A stretch of DNA of 64,000 nucleotides from SZUA-430 sp964638635 (GTDB taxonomy: Bacteria; Pseudomonadota; Alphaproteobacteria; Micropepsales; Micropepsaceae): NCBI GenBank assembly GCA_964638635.1, contig CAZXAQ010000007.1:20305-84304 (forward strand). The letters are read 5' to 3'. Of this stretch, positions 15,193 to 22,770 are shown one piece after another; position 1 is the stretch's first letter; each line of letters opens with the position of its first letter. A program made the translations under genes and the position numbers. The notes under the pieces are model-generated. The model did no database searches, had not been told where the DNA came from, and saw nothing but the letters and a program-made list of their open reading frames with translations.

Positions 15193-17061
15193 TTAACCGG
15201 GTGTGTCGCCTTGCGCCAAGCGCGCTTGGGCAGCCTCGAGCACAACCTTGAAACGCGGGTGGGCGCGGACCGGGTCGAGGCTGCTATCGACGGATATCCA
15301 GGCGAGCCAGGTGGCGGTTACCTTTGCGGCGACACCTTCCAACAAGTCGATCGCGGCGTCCGCGTCACCGAGCTTTGCCATGGCGCAGGCGAGATTGTAG
15401 TGCAGGCGGACGTTGTCGGGGTCGAACAAAATGGCACGCTTCGTCCATTCGCGTGCGCGATCGGCTTCGCCCAAGACCGCGAGCGCGGTCACGAAGAAGC
15501 CGAGCGCGCCGCCGTGGTCGGGCTCGGTGCGCAGAATTTTCTCGCAGCGTTCGATGCAACGTCGCGCCGCCGTCAGGGCGCCGGTCTTATCGCCGACCGC
15601 CTCGTACACTTGGAGCACCATGCCAGCCGGCCGGTAGGCGTCCGCGTCGAGCGTGCAGGCGGTTTCGAAGTGGCGGCCGGCTTCTTCGTATTCACGCTGC
15701 ACCAGGAACATGTAGCCGGCGAAGAGATGCGCGTCATAGCAGTTCGGGTCCAGCTTGAGCGCCGTTTCGATAGCCTTGCGGCTGCCCGGGTGGTCCATCA
15801 TCGGTCCGCGCCCAAGCGCTTCCGCCAAGGCGGCGTAAGCCTCCGCGAGGTCCGGCTTTAGCGCGACGGCGCGTTCGGCGGCGGCCTTGGCGTTTGCGAA
15901 CGAGAAGCCGGAAATGAGCCGCTGGCTTAGCTCGACCTCGGCCATTGCCATCAGCGCCCAGCCGCGCGCAAACGCCGGATCGAGCGCGACGATCCTTTTG
16001 CAGAGGCGCACGATGAGGGGTTTCGTGCGTTCGCTGCCCGTGCGTTCGAACTCGCGGGCCTGCAGGAACAGTTCGTAGGCTTCGGCGTTTGTGGTGTCGC
16101 GGCGTTCGATCGCTTTCTTTTCTTCGGGCAGGAGTTTGACCTGCAGCGCCTTGACGATGGCCTCGGACACTTCGTCCTGCAGCCCGAAGATGTCGTTCAG
16201 ATCGCGGTCGAAACGTTCCGCCCAGACATGTCCGCCGCCCGCGTCGATCAGCTGCGCTGTGATGCGCACACGGTTGCCCGATTTACGAACGCTGCCCTCC
16301 AGCACGTGGCTGACTTTCAGTTGCCGCGCGACCAGCGGTACGTCCACATGGCGGCCCTTGAAGGTGAATGCAGTGTTGCGCGCCGCGACCCAGAGCGCGG
16401 AAACCTTCGAGAGGTCCGTGATGATGTCCTCGGTGATGCCGTCGGCGAAGTATTCCTGTTCCGCCTCGCCGCTCATATTCGCGAAGGGCAGCACGCAAAT
16501 CGCGAGACGCGCCTTGGCCTTGTGCGGCACCGGTGGTGCGCCGGAGGACCGGGGCTTCAGCGCATAGACGTGCACCGGCCGTTCGATGTTCTTTACGCTA
16601 TGCAGGCCAAGATCTTCGAACACGGCGGCAACTTTGCCGGAGACCTGGTCGCTGACGTTGCGCGCGAGCGCGATGCCGCCGACCGGCGCCAGCGCTTGCA
16701 ACCGCGCGGCCACATTCACGCCGTCGCCGTAGATGTCGTCGGCCTGAACGATCACATCGCCCAGATTGATCCCGATGCGATAGGCGAGCCGCTCGCTCAT
16801 CGGCACGTTCGGCTCGGCCATTTCCATTGCCTGCTGAATCTCGATCGCGCAGGCCACCGCCGACGCCGCGCTTGCGAACTCGACAAGCACACCGTCGCCC
16901 ATGACCTTGAAAATGCGTCCGCCATGCTTGGCGACGTGCGGATCGAACAGCGCTTTGCGGTTCTCTTGCAGGCGGCGCAGCGTCCCCGCCTCGTCGCGCT
17001 CCATCAGCGTGCTGTAGCCCACGACGTCCGCGGCGAAGATGACGGTCAGTTTGCGTTGCAT
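15193..17061 (-). CDS. Class III adenylate/guanylate cyclase with TolB-like and TPR domains
   Basis: A 622-residue protein. The catalytic domain (about residues 1-170) has the metal-binding aspartates in FAADVVGYS and GDGVLVEF and the ribose/transition-state segment DDIYGDGVNVAARLQ. A TolB-N-like middle domain follows (ICVLPFANMSGEAEQEYFADGITEDI, about 190-300), then a TPR array to the C-terminus. This is the common soluble rhizobial-type cyclase architecture. It would make cAMP (possibly cGMP) in response to unknown protein partners of the TPRs. No transmembrane segment is visible. It is a single gene with a short gap to the P450 gene. Confidence 0.9.
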   Translation of the reverse strand: MQRKLTVIFAADVVGYSTLMERDEAGTLRRLQENRKALFDPHVAKHGGRIFKVMGDGVLVEFASAASAVACAIEIQQAMEMAEPNVPMSERLAYRIGINLGDVIVQADDIYGDGVNVAARLQALAPVGGIALARNVSDQVSGKVAAVFEDLGLHSVKNIERPVHVYALKPRSSGAPPVPHKAKARLAICVLPFANMSGEAEQEYFADGITEDIITDLSKVSALWVAARNTAFTFKGRHVDVPLVARQLKVSHVLEGSVRKSGNRVRITAQLIDAGGGHVWAERFDRDLNDIFGLQDEVSEAIVKALQVKLLPEEKKAIERRDTTNAEAYELFLQAREFERTGSERTKPLIVRLCKRIVALDPAFARGWALMAMAEVELSQRLISGFSFANAKAAAERAVALKPDLAEAYAALAEALGRGPMMDHPGSRKAIETALKLDPNCYDAHLFAGYMFLVQREYEEAGRHFETACTLDADAYRPAGMVLQVYEAVGDKTGALTAARRCIERCEKILRTEPDHGGALGFFVTALAVLGEADRAREWTKRAILFDPDNVRLHYNLACAMAKLGDADAAIDLLEGVAAKVTATWLAWISVDSSLDPVRAHPRFKVVLEAAQARLAQGDTPG

Positions 17062-17107
17062 CGCGGCGGATCGTACGGCAGCCGCGGGGCGAATTACAGG
17101 GCCTCTT

Positions 17108-17914
17108 TTAGGCCTGCCACTTTGGTTCGCGCTTGTCGATGAAGGCGCAGATGCCTTCTTCGGCGTCGGCTTCGAGCATGTTGCGGGTCATGACTTCGCC
17201 GGCGAAGGCGTAGGCGTCGGAGAGGCCCATTTCGAGTTGGCGGTAGAAGGCCTCTTTGCCGATCGCGATCGAGACGCGGGATTTGGCGGCGATGTGGTTT
17301 GCGAGTTTCACCGTTTCGGTGCGCAGGCTTGCTTGCGGCGCGACGCGGTTGATGAGACCGATCTCGCGGGCGCGGGCGGCGCTGATCATGTCGCCGGTCA
17401 AGAGCATTTCCATCGCTTCTTTCCGCGCGACGTTGCGCGAGAGGGCGACCATCGGGGTCGAGCAGAAGAGGCCGATGTTGACGCCGGGCGTGGCGAAGCG
17501 GGCGTCTTCGGCGGCGACGGCGAGGTCGCAGCTTGCGACGAGTTGGCAGCCGGCTGCGGTTGCGATGCCGTGGACTTGTGCGATCACGGGTTTGGGGAGG
17601 CGCACGATCGTCTGCATGAGGCGCGCGCACTGTTTCATCAGGCGGTCGTAGTACTGGCGGCCGCGGTCGCCGTCCTGCCAATGCGGGGTCATCTCTTTGA
17701 GGTCGTGCCCGGCGGAGAAGGCGGGGCCGTTGGCCGCGATGATGACGACGCGGGCGGTTGGGTCGTGGCCCGCCGCGTCGAGGGCTGCTTGCAGTGCTGC
17801 CATCAGCCCCTCGGAGAGCGCGTTGCGCTGTTGGGGCCGGTTCATGGTGAGCGTGAGCATGGCGCCGTCGCGGCTGGTCAGCAGCAGGGCGTCATCAGCG
17901 GGTTTGTCGTGCAT
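17108..17914 (-). CDS. Enoyl-CoA hydratase/isomerase family protein
   Basis: A 268-residue crotonase-fold protein. The oxyanion-hole segments are SAGHDLKEM (near residue 68) and HGIATAAGCQLVASCDLAVA (near 116-135). The usual catalytic glutamates are not both evident: the second oxyanion loop has Ala/Gln positions rather than the two Glu residues of classical hydratases. It is therefore safer to call it a family member of uncertain reaction, close to human ECHDC3-like proteins. The start at 17914 is chosen because the homologous domain begins there. The gene lies 46 bp downstream of the cyclase promoter side. Confidence 0.85.
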   Translation of the reverse strand: MHDKPADDALLLTSRDGAMLTLTMNRPQQRNALSEGLMAALQAALDAAGHDPTARVVIIAANGPAFSAGHDLKEMTPHWQDGDRGRQYYDRLMKQCARLMQTIVRLPKPVIAQVHGIATAAGCQLVASCDLAVAAEDARFATPGVNIGLFCSTPMVALSRNVARKEAMEMLLTGDMISAARAREIGLINRVAPQASLRTETVKLANHIAAKSRVSIAIGKEAFYRQLEMGLSDAYAFAGEVMTRNMLEADAEEGICAFIDKREPKWQA

Positions 17915-17945
17915 GGCGTTCTCGCGTGCGTGGTGACAGCTTATC

Positions 17946-17968
17946 CTTCCCCGCTTTCGCCGGGGAAG
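17946..17968. repeat. Strong hairpin between divergent genes
   Basis: CTTCCCCG (17946-17953), a 7-nt loop, then CGGGGAAG (17961-17968) form a perfect 8-bp stem. It lies upstream of both the enoyl-CoA hydratase-like gene and the pectinacetylesterase-like gene, so it is not an ordinary terminator of either. It may be a dispersed palindromic unit. Confidence 0.5.
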
Positions 17969-18001
17969 ATAGTTTCGACCGTTGCTGATGGAGTAGGTTG
18001 G

Positions 18002-19075
18002 ATGCGGCCAATTCTCGGGTTTCTGGGGTGCTTGTCTCTTCTTACGCCTGCGTGGGCGCGTGACGTGCCGCGTGCCGAAGACATGACCTATCGGAGCTGG
18101 AACTGGGTTGAGCCGGGCGGGCGGACGACGTGTTCGGACGGGTCGCGCTATCGGTTCTTTGCGCGGCCGGGGGCTTCGGACAAGCTTGTCATTTACTTCA
18201 ACGGCGGCGGCGCGTGCTGGTCCGGGGAGACCTGCGATCCTGAGGCCAAGCGCGATTACACGATCTACGTTCCAACGGTCGCGTCGAAGTTCAATCAGCC
18301 CGGATACAACGGAATCTTCGATCAGACGCGCGGCGACAATCCGGTGCGCGACTGGAGCATGGTTGTCGCCACGTATTGCACCGGTGACGTTCATCTGGGG
18401 GCGCGGCGGCTGTCCTATAGGGTGGGCGACTGGAGGTTTCAGATCGAGCACAAGGGCGCGGTGAACGCGAAGGCCGTGCTCGATTGGACGTTCCGGAATT
18501 TTCGCAAGCCGAAGACGGTGTTGGTGACCGGGTCGAGTGCCGGCGGCATCGGTGCCGCGTTCTTCGCCGGAACCGTGGCGCGGAACTACAAGCACGCCCG
18601 CGTGTCCGTGTTGTCCGACGGAGCGGGCGCCTATCGCACACCGGCAGTTATCGCGCTGTTTCGCGATTGGGGTGCAAGGCAGACGGCGCCGGCGTGGATG
18701 CGGAAGGAGAGGGCGAAGCTCAACGTCGAGGCGTTCTTCAAAGCCAACGCGCGCGCGTTTCCGCGCGTGCGGCAGGCGCAATACAACAACGCGCTGGACT
18801 GGGAGCAGGCGGCGTTTCTGCACATGCTGGGGCGTGGCCCAGATGTCGAGACGGGGATACGCCTGAATCTGGAGGAGCTGCGGAAGGCGGCGCCGGCGTT
18901 CCGCAGCTATACCGCGGCGGGTAAGATGCACACGGTTTTGGGCAAGCCCGAGTTCTTCACGCTCGAGACGGCCGGCGTGCCGCTGCGCGCTTGGGTGGCC
19001 GACTTTGTGGAGGGCCGGCCCGTCTCCGACGTGGACTGCAAGGCCGATGCAAGCGGGTGTGCTAGCGCAAAGTAG
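18002..19075 (+). CDS. Pectinacetylesterase-family (PAE/Notum-like) secreted hydrolase
   Basis: A 357-residue exported protein (signal peptide ending near PAWA). The alpha/beta-hydrolase fold of the PAE family is shown by LVIYFNGGGACWSGETC, the catalytic GSSAGGIG and the later D/H region. Bacterial members are annotated as pectin acetylesterases, but the true ester substrate is usually unknown. Paired cysteines (CWSGETC, DVDCKADASGC) fit a periplasmic location. I chose the ATG at 18002 because the signal peptide starts there. Confidence 0.82.
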   Translation: MRPILGFLGCLSLLTPAWARDVPRAEDMTYRSWNWVEPGGRTTCSDGSRYRFFARPGASDKLVIYFNGGGACWSGETCDPEAKRDYTIYVPTVASKFNQPGYNGIFDQTRGDNPVRDWSMVVATYCTGDVHLGARRLSYRVGDWRFQIEHKGAVNAKAVLDWTFRNFRKPKTVLVTGSSAGGIGAAFFAGTVARNYKHARVSVLSDGAGAYRTPAVIALFRDWGARQTAPAWMRKERAKLNVEAFFKANARAFPRVRQAQYNNALDWEQAAFLHMLGRGPDVETGIRLNLEELRKAAPAFRSYTAAGKMHTVLGKPEFFTLETAGVPLRAWVADFVEGRPVSDVDCKADASGCASAK

Positions 19076-19206
19076 CGGTATTATGATACCACACTTAATT
19101 TTGTGAGCTTTTTCGCCGCATTCCGGGCGGTGTGCATTGACTTGTGCGCGGGGTCCCCGTACTCACCGCGCCTTCGTTTGTAACCCCACTGAAACTCGGA
19201 CACGCA

Positions 19207-19668
19207 ATGTCGACCTATTCGATGAAGGCGTCGGAGATCAAGAAGGACTGGGTGCTGATCGACGCCGAAGGGCTCGTTCTCGGCCGCCTTGCCGCTGTGA
19301 TCGCGACGCGCCTGCGCGGCAAGCACAAGCCGTCCTACACGCCCCACATGGATTGCGGCGACAATGTCGTCGTCATCAATGCGGAAAAGGTCGTTCTGAC
19401 CGGCAACAAGATGCAGAACAAGATCTTCCACTATCACACGGGCTATCCGGGCGGGATCAAGGATCGCGTCGTGGGCAAGCTGCTCACCGGCAAGCGGCCG
19501 CAGCAGGTCGTCGAGAAGGCGGTCGAACGCATGCTGCCCGGCGGCGTGCTCGGCCGGGCGCAGCTCGGCCATCTCTTTGTCTATGCCGGCAAAGAGCATA
19601 AGCAGACGGCGCAGCAGCCGAAGCCGCTCGACGTCAAATCCATGAACGTTAAGAACGCGAGGCGCTAA
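19207..19668 (+). CDS. rplM: 50S ribosomal protein L13
   Basis: A 153-residue L13 of normal length. Typical blocks are KKDWVLIDAEGLVLGRLAA, RGKHKPSYTPHMDCGDNVVVINAEK, TGNKMQNKIFHYHTGYPGGIK and GRAQLGHLFVYAGKEH. It assembles early on 23S rRNA. It is followed after 3 bp by rpsI, the universal rplM-rpsI pair. The ATG at 19207 fits the family start. Confidence 0.98.
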   Translation: MSTYSMKASEIKKDWVLIDAEGLVLGRLAAVIATRLRGKHKPSYTPHMDCGDNVVVINAEKVVLTGNKMQNKIFHYHTGYPGGIKDRVVGKLLTGKRPQQVVEKAVERMLPGGVLGRAQLGHLFVYAGKEHKQTAQQPKPLDVKSMNVKNARR

Positions 19669-19671
19669 CAG

Positions 19672-20163
19672 ATGGCCGAAGAAGTTCGTTCCTTCAGCGA
19701 CGTCAAGACGACGCTGATCAAGCGCCCGACGGTCGACACCAAGGCGCAAGCCGAGCCGACCAAGAAGCGCGACGCCAAGGGCCGCTCCTACGCCACGGGC
19801 CGCCGCAAGAATGCGGTGGCGCGCGTGTGGGTGAAGCCGGGCTCGGGCAAAGTCACCGTCAACGGCAAGGAAGAGGCGAAGTATTTCGCCAGGCCCGTGC
19901 TGCGCATGATTCTGCGCCAGCCGCTCGTCGTGACGAACCGTGAGACGCAGTTCGACGTTGTCGTCACGGTTTGCGGCGGCGGCCTCTCCGGTCAGGCCGG
20001 CGCGGTGCGCCATGGCATCAGCCGCGCGCTCGTGAATTATGAGCCGGAACTGAAGCCGATCCTGAAGAAGAGCGGCTTCATGACCCGCGACAGCCGCATG
20101 GTCGAGCGCAAGAAGTACGGCAAGGCGAAGGCCCGCCGGAGCTTCCAGTTCTCGAAGCGCTAA
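19672..20163 (+). CDS. rpsI: 30S ribosomal protein S9
   Basis: A 163-residue S9 with the alphaproteobacterial N-terminal extension (about 35 residues) before SYATGRRKNAVARVWV. The core has GQAGAVRHGISRAL and the conserved C-terminal tail SFQFSKR that reaches the P-site tRNA. Its last 31 codons and terminator region recur almost unchanged 1.57 kb downstream, so the present 3' end may have been supplied by an integrated islet. Confidence 0.98.
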   Translation: MAEEVRSFSDVKTTLIKRPTVDTKAQAEPTKKRDAKGRSYATGRRKNAVARVWVKPGSGKVTVNGKEEAKYFARPVLRMILRQPLVVTNRETQFDVVVTVCGGGLSGQAGAVRHGISRALVNYEPELKPILKKSGFMTRDSRMVERKKYGKAKARRSFQFSKR

Positions 20164-20166
20164 GCG
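20073..20166 (+). repeat. Direct repeat copy A: 3' end of intact rpsI
   Basis: This 94-bp segment ends at the rpsI stop plus three bases. It matches 21642-21735 at 91 of 94 positions. The differences are two near the left edge and one in the last sense codon. It is the in-frame functional copy. Confidence 0.93.
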
Positions 20167-20190
20167 CGGCCAAGGTTTGCGAATTTGCGA

Positions 20191-20226
20191 GGGGCGTTCC
20201 GGCGACGGAGCGCCCCTTCTTCTTTC
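20191..20226 (+). terminator. Rho-independent terminator after rpsI
   Basis: GGGGCGTTCC, loop GGCGAC, GGAGCGCCCC (20191-20216), followed by the pyrimidine run TTCTTCTTTC. It closes the rplM-rpsI operon. A related terminator follows the second rpsI tail. Confidence 0.85.
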
Positions 20227-20254
20227 GTGTTGCGCTTAGTTTCGCCTGTTCGGC

Positions 20255-20863
20255 TCACGTCAGCAGCGTTTGGCGCAAGACGGACACGATCCGCTCGATG
20301 TGAGCCTGCGGTTTCCAGCCGGCATCGACGACGAGGTGCTGCCAGAGTTCGACGTGCGTGAGGGCGAACATCCAGTCGGCGGCGGTGGTTGGGGTCCATC
20401 CCGGCTTCAGGCGGCCCGCGGCTTTGAGCGCGGCCGTGAGTTGGGCGAAGCCGTGATGCAGTTTCTGCATGCGGCTTTCCCAGGCGAGACGCGCGTCTTC
20501 GTCGCCGCTCTTCGCCGCGGCAGAGAGCGCCAAGGCCACCGGCAGCACGACCGGCAGGTAGTCAAACCACGCGCGGACGTAGGGTTCGAAGTTCGGCTCG
20601 CCTTTCCGGCGGAGCGCGGCGAGGCGCGCCGGGCCCGCGGACGTTTGATCCAGGTGATCGACGACGGCCATGAGCAATCCGGCGCGGCTGCCGAACAGCA
20701 CGTAGAGCATTTGGCGCGAAAGGTCCGCTTTCGCGGCGATCTCGACCAGCGAGACCGCGGCGTTGCCGCGCTCGCGGATGAGGTCGTGCGTAAGCCGCAC
20801 GACGCGTTCGCGCGTGCCGGCGGGCGGTGGGGCGGTTCGCGCCTTGGGCTTCGGTGGTTTCAT
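20255..20863 (-). CDS. TetR family transcriptional repressor
   Basis: A 202-residue TetR-type regulator. The N-terminal helix-turn-helix is RVVRLTHDLIRERGNAAVSLVEIAAKADLSRQMLYVLFGSRAGLLMAVV (about residues 20-68; quoted here as the family block), and the ligand domain is all-helical. It is divergent from the membrane protein gene and separated from it by a perfect inverted repeat, the expected operator. Regulator plus partner form the whole cargo of the rpsI-flanked islet. The ligand is unknown. Confidence 0.88.
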   Translation of the reverse strand: MKPPKPKARTAPPPAGTRERVVRLTHDLIRERGNAAVSLVEIAAKADLSRQMLYVLFGSRAGLLMAVVDHLDQTSAGPARLAALRRKGEPNFEPYVRAWFDYLPVVLPVALALSAAAKSGDEDARLAWESRMQKLHHGFAQLTAALKAAGRLKPGWTPTTAADWMFALTHVELWQHLVVDAGWKPQAHIERIVSVLRQTLLT

Positions 20864-20895
20864 AGCGCTATACGAAGTGTATGTTAAGCGATTAC

Positions 20896-20923
20896 TTTAC
20901 ACATGTCAATTTACATGTGTAAA
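20896..20923. promoter_or_regulatory. TetR-type operator
   Basis: TTTACACATGT (20896-20906), 6-bp spacer, ACATGTGTAAA (20913-20923): perfect 11-bp arms centred between the divergent TetR and membrane protein genes. TTTACA itself could serve as a -35 box for the plus-strand gene. Confidence 0.75.
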
Positions 20924-20956
20924 ACGCCAGCCGTTCGCCCCCTCAGGAGCGGCGCC

Positions 20957-21652
20957 ATGAGTCTCGTTACCTTCGCGCTCGATGCGCATATCCTGGCCGG
21001 TACTGTGGTGCTGGTATCGTTTTGGACGGCAGCGCTTTCGGTCAAGGGCAGCCTCGTGCATCGCCGCGGCGGCCGGGTGTATGCGCTTGCGATGGTGGTG
21101 CTGCTGTCGCTGACCCTGGTGATGATCGCGGGTATGGCGAGCGAGGGGAATGTCGCGCGGGCGCTGTTCGACGGCTACGTGACACTAATCTCGGTGGTGT
21201 CGGTTTGGATCGCGTGGAGCTCGATCGCTTACAAGAACGACATCCGGCGCTATTTGGGCTGGCCGTACCGGCTGCTTTGTGTGGCGATGTTCGGCTATGG
21301 GCTCTTCGTGCTTTCGTTGGCGCCGGCCATGCCGCACCCTGCGCGAGTGGCCTTGACTGTCGCGTTCGCCGTGCTGGGCCTTTCGATCGCGTCGGCGATG
21401 GCGTGGCGGCTTTGGAAACGCGACGACACGCCCCGCTGGTGGCTGGCCGAGCATCTGACCGGCATGGGAATCAACTTCGCGGCGACCCACGCGTCGTTCT
21501 CGATTCTCGCTGGCGGCAGCCTCTTCCCGCTGCTCAGAGAACCCTGGGTGCGCACCGGCATCTTGGCGGCATGGATGACCTCGGCGCTGCTCGTGCGGCT
21601 CTGGGCGGGGCGGCGGTATCTCGGACGCTGCGGGCCCGTCACGGCATCATGA
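20957..21652 (+). CDS. Seven-helix-like integral membrane protein of unknown function
   Basis: A 231-residue protein with about seven hydrophobic segments, from LDAHILAGTVVLVSFWTAAL to WVRTGILAAWMTSALLVRLW, and short polar loops (YKNDIRRYLGWPYR, WKRDDTPRWW). It resembles DUF2306-like or other small haem-free membrane proteins, but I cannot assign a family firmly. The ATG at 20957 has GGAG 8 nt before it. An upstream in-frame ATG would overlap the operator. Its stop codon lies inside the second rpsI repeat. It is probably repressed by the divergent TetR. Confidence 0.72.
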   Translation: MSLVTFALDAHILAGTVVLVSFWTAALSVKGSLVHRRGGRVYALAMVVLLSLTLVMIAGMASEGNVARALFDGYVTLISVVSVWIAWSSIAYKNDIRRYLGWPYRLLCVAMFGYGLFVLSLAPAMPHPARVALTVAFAVLGLSIASAMAWRLWKRDDTPRWWLAEHLTGMGINFAATHASFSILAGGSLFPLLREPWVRTGILAAWMTSALLVRLWAGRRYLGRCGPVTAS

Positions 21653-21735
21653 CGCGCGACAGCCGCATGGTCGAGCGCAAGAAGTACGGCAAGGCGAAGG
21701 CCCGCCGGAGCTTCCAGTTCTCGAAGCGGTAAGCG
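21642..21735 (+). repeat. Direct repeat copy B: detached rpsI 3' end
   Basis: A near-perfect copy (91/94) of the rpsI tail. It could still encode the last 27 residues from MTRDSRMVERKKYGK to the stop, but it has no ribosomal gene in front of it. It overlaps the final bases of the membrane protein gene. It is probably the original host 3' end displaced by insertion. Confidence 0.93.
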
Positions 21736-21755
21736 GTCAGACGCATTGGTTTGCG

Positions 21756-21784
21756 AAGGGCGCTCCTGCTGGGGCGCCCTTTTG
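21756..21784 (+). terminator. Rho-independent terminator after detached rpsI tail
   Basis: AAGGGCGCTCC, loop TGCT, GGGGCGCCCTT then TTTT: an 11-bp stem. Its position and the flanking GGTTTGCGA sequence correspond to the terminator after intact rpsI, so the repeat includes a diverged copy of the terminator region. Confidence 0.85.
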
Positions 21785-21810
21785 CTTTGGGCTTTTGGCG
21801 AGGCAGACAG

Positions 21811-21999
21811 GAAGAAAGAGCACCACGAAGGACGAGAAGGATTCACGAAGTTCACGAAGAGGCTCACGTGCCTCAACACGCGCTCGTGCGCGGGACGCGC
21901 GCATCAATGGCGCTTCGCGCCGCAGAGGTATAGCCGCGGTGGCACAGCGTCTTGGTGAACTTCGTGGATCCTTCTCGTCCTTCGTGTTGCTCTTTCTTT
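21811..21999. repeat. 189-bp element with long terminal inverted repeats
   Basis: The left arm 21811-21855 (begins GAAGAAAGAGCACCACGAAG) and the right arm 21955-21999 are reverse complements over about 45 bp with only a few mismatches. Both are rich in CACGAAG units. The 99-bp interior contains a small inverted repeat (GAGGC...GCCTC, 21859-21874) and no gene. It looks like a MITE-like or extragenic palindromic element that would fold into one large hairpin. It sits directly after the detached rpsI terminator. Confidence 0.75.
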
Positions 22000-22040
22000 T
22001 TTTGAGCGGTTAAGCTCGCTCTTACATGCGAGGACCATCA

Positions 22041-22733
22041 ATGGCGACGTTCAAAGGCCTGCCCAAGGAGTTCTTCACGTTCTTTACGCAGTTGGCGAAG
22101 AACAACGAGCGGCCTTGGTTTGAGGCTAACAAGCAGCGGTACAAGGATGCGGTGATCGCGCCGCTCTGCGATTTCATGGAGGCGATGGCGCCGAGGGTGG
22201 CGAAGATTTCGAAACACATCGTCGTCGACCCGCGGCCGAATGGCGGGTCGATGTTTCGGATTTATCGCGACGTTCGCTTTGCGAAGGACAAGAGTCCTTA
22301 CAAGACGCACGCCGGGGTGCATTTCCGGCATGGGTTGGGGAAGGACGCGCATGTGCCGGGGTTCTATATGCACTTCGCACCGGATGAGGTGTTCTTCGGC
22401 GGTGGGATTTGGATGCCGGAGGCGGACGCGCTGAACAAAGTGCGGCGCGCGATCGCGGACGATCCGAAGGCTTGGCGGAAGGTCGTCGAGGACAAGGCGT
22501 TCGCGAAGGCGTTCAAAGAGGTGCGGGGCGAGGCGTTGTCGCGGCCGCCCAAAGGCTTCGATCCCGAACATCCTTACATTGGCGACATCAAGCGCAAGAG
22601 CTTCTTTGCGATGCACGAAAGTTCGGTGAAAGCGGCGCAATCGGCGGGGTTTGTCGACGAGGTCGAAGGGGCATTTCGTGCGGCCAAGCCGTTGATGGCG
22701 TTCTTATGTAAGGCCCTGGGCGCGCCGTTTTGA
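22041..22733 (+). CDS. DUF2461 / TIGR02453 family protein
   Basis: A 230-residue protein matching the DUF2461 family: the start FKGLPKEFFTFFTQLAKNNERPWFEANKQRY, then the FRIYRDVRFAKDKSPYKTHAGVHFRH core and the GGGIWMPEADALNKVRRAI segment. The family is widespread and uncharacterised. The ATG at 22041 has GAGGA 7 nt upstream; the earlier ATG at 22026 would include that site in the coding region. It is a single gene downstream of the inverted-repeat element. Confidence 0.9.
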   Translation: MATFKGLPKEFFTFFTQLAKNNERPWFEANKQRYKDAVIAPLCDFMEAMAPRVAKISKHIVVDPRPNGGSMFRIYRDVRFAKDKSPYKTHAGVHFRHGLGKDAHVPGFYMHFAPDEVFFGGGIWMPEADALNKVRRAIADDPKAWRKVVEDKAFAKAFKEVRGEALSRPPKGFDPEHPYIGDIKRKSFFAMHESSVKAAQSAGFVDEVEGAFRAAKPLMAFLCKALGAPF

Positions 22734-22770
22734 TACGGTCGTGATCCCGTTTGAGTCGGGAGTGTCACCC

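Larger units (their letters stand above)
20073..21735. mobile_element. Small genomic islet bounded by rpsI 3'-end repeats
   Basis: The two 94-bp repeats bracket a divergent TetR regulator and membrane protein gene pair. A gene 3' end restored at one side and left over at the other is the classic footprint of site-specific integration by a tyrosine recombinase. Ribosomal protein gene 3' ends, rpsI among them, are known targets of such elements. No integrase is present in the 1.57 kb, so it would be a remnant, a mobilisable cargo, or the product of a tandem duplication. Confidence 0.55.

Noticed and set aside
17108..18931. Extension of the enoyl-CoA hydratase-like frame far upstream
   Set aside because: The extra residues are antisense to the pectinacetylesterase-like gene and have no homologous character; the domain begins at 17914.
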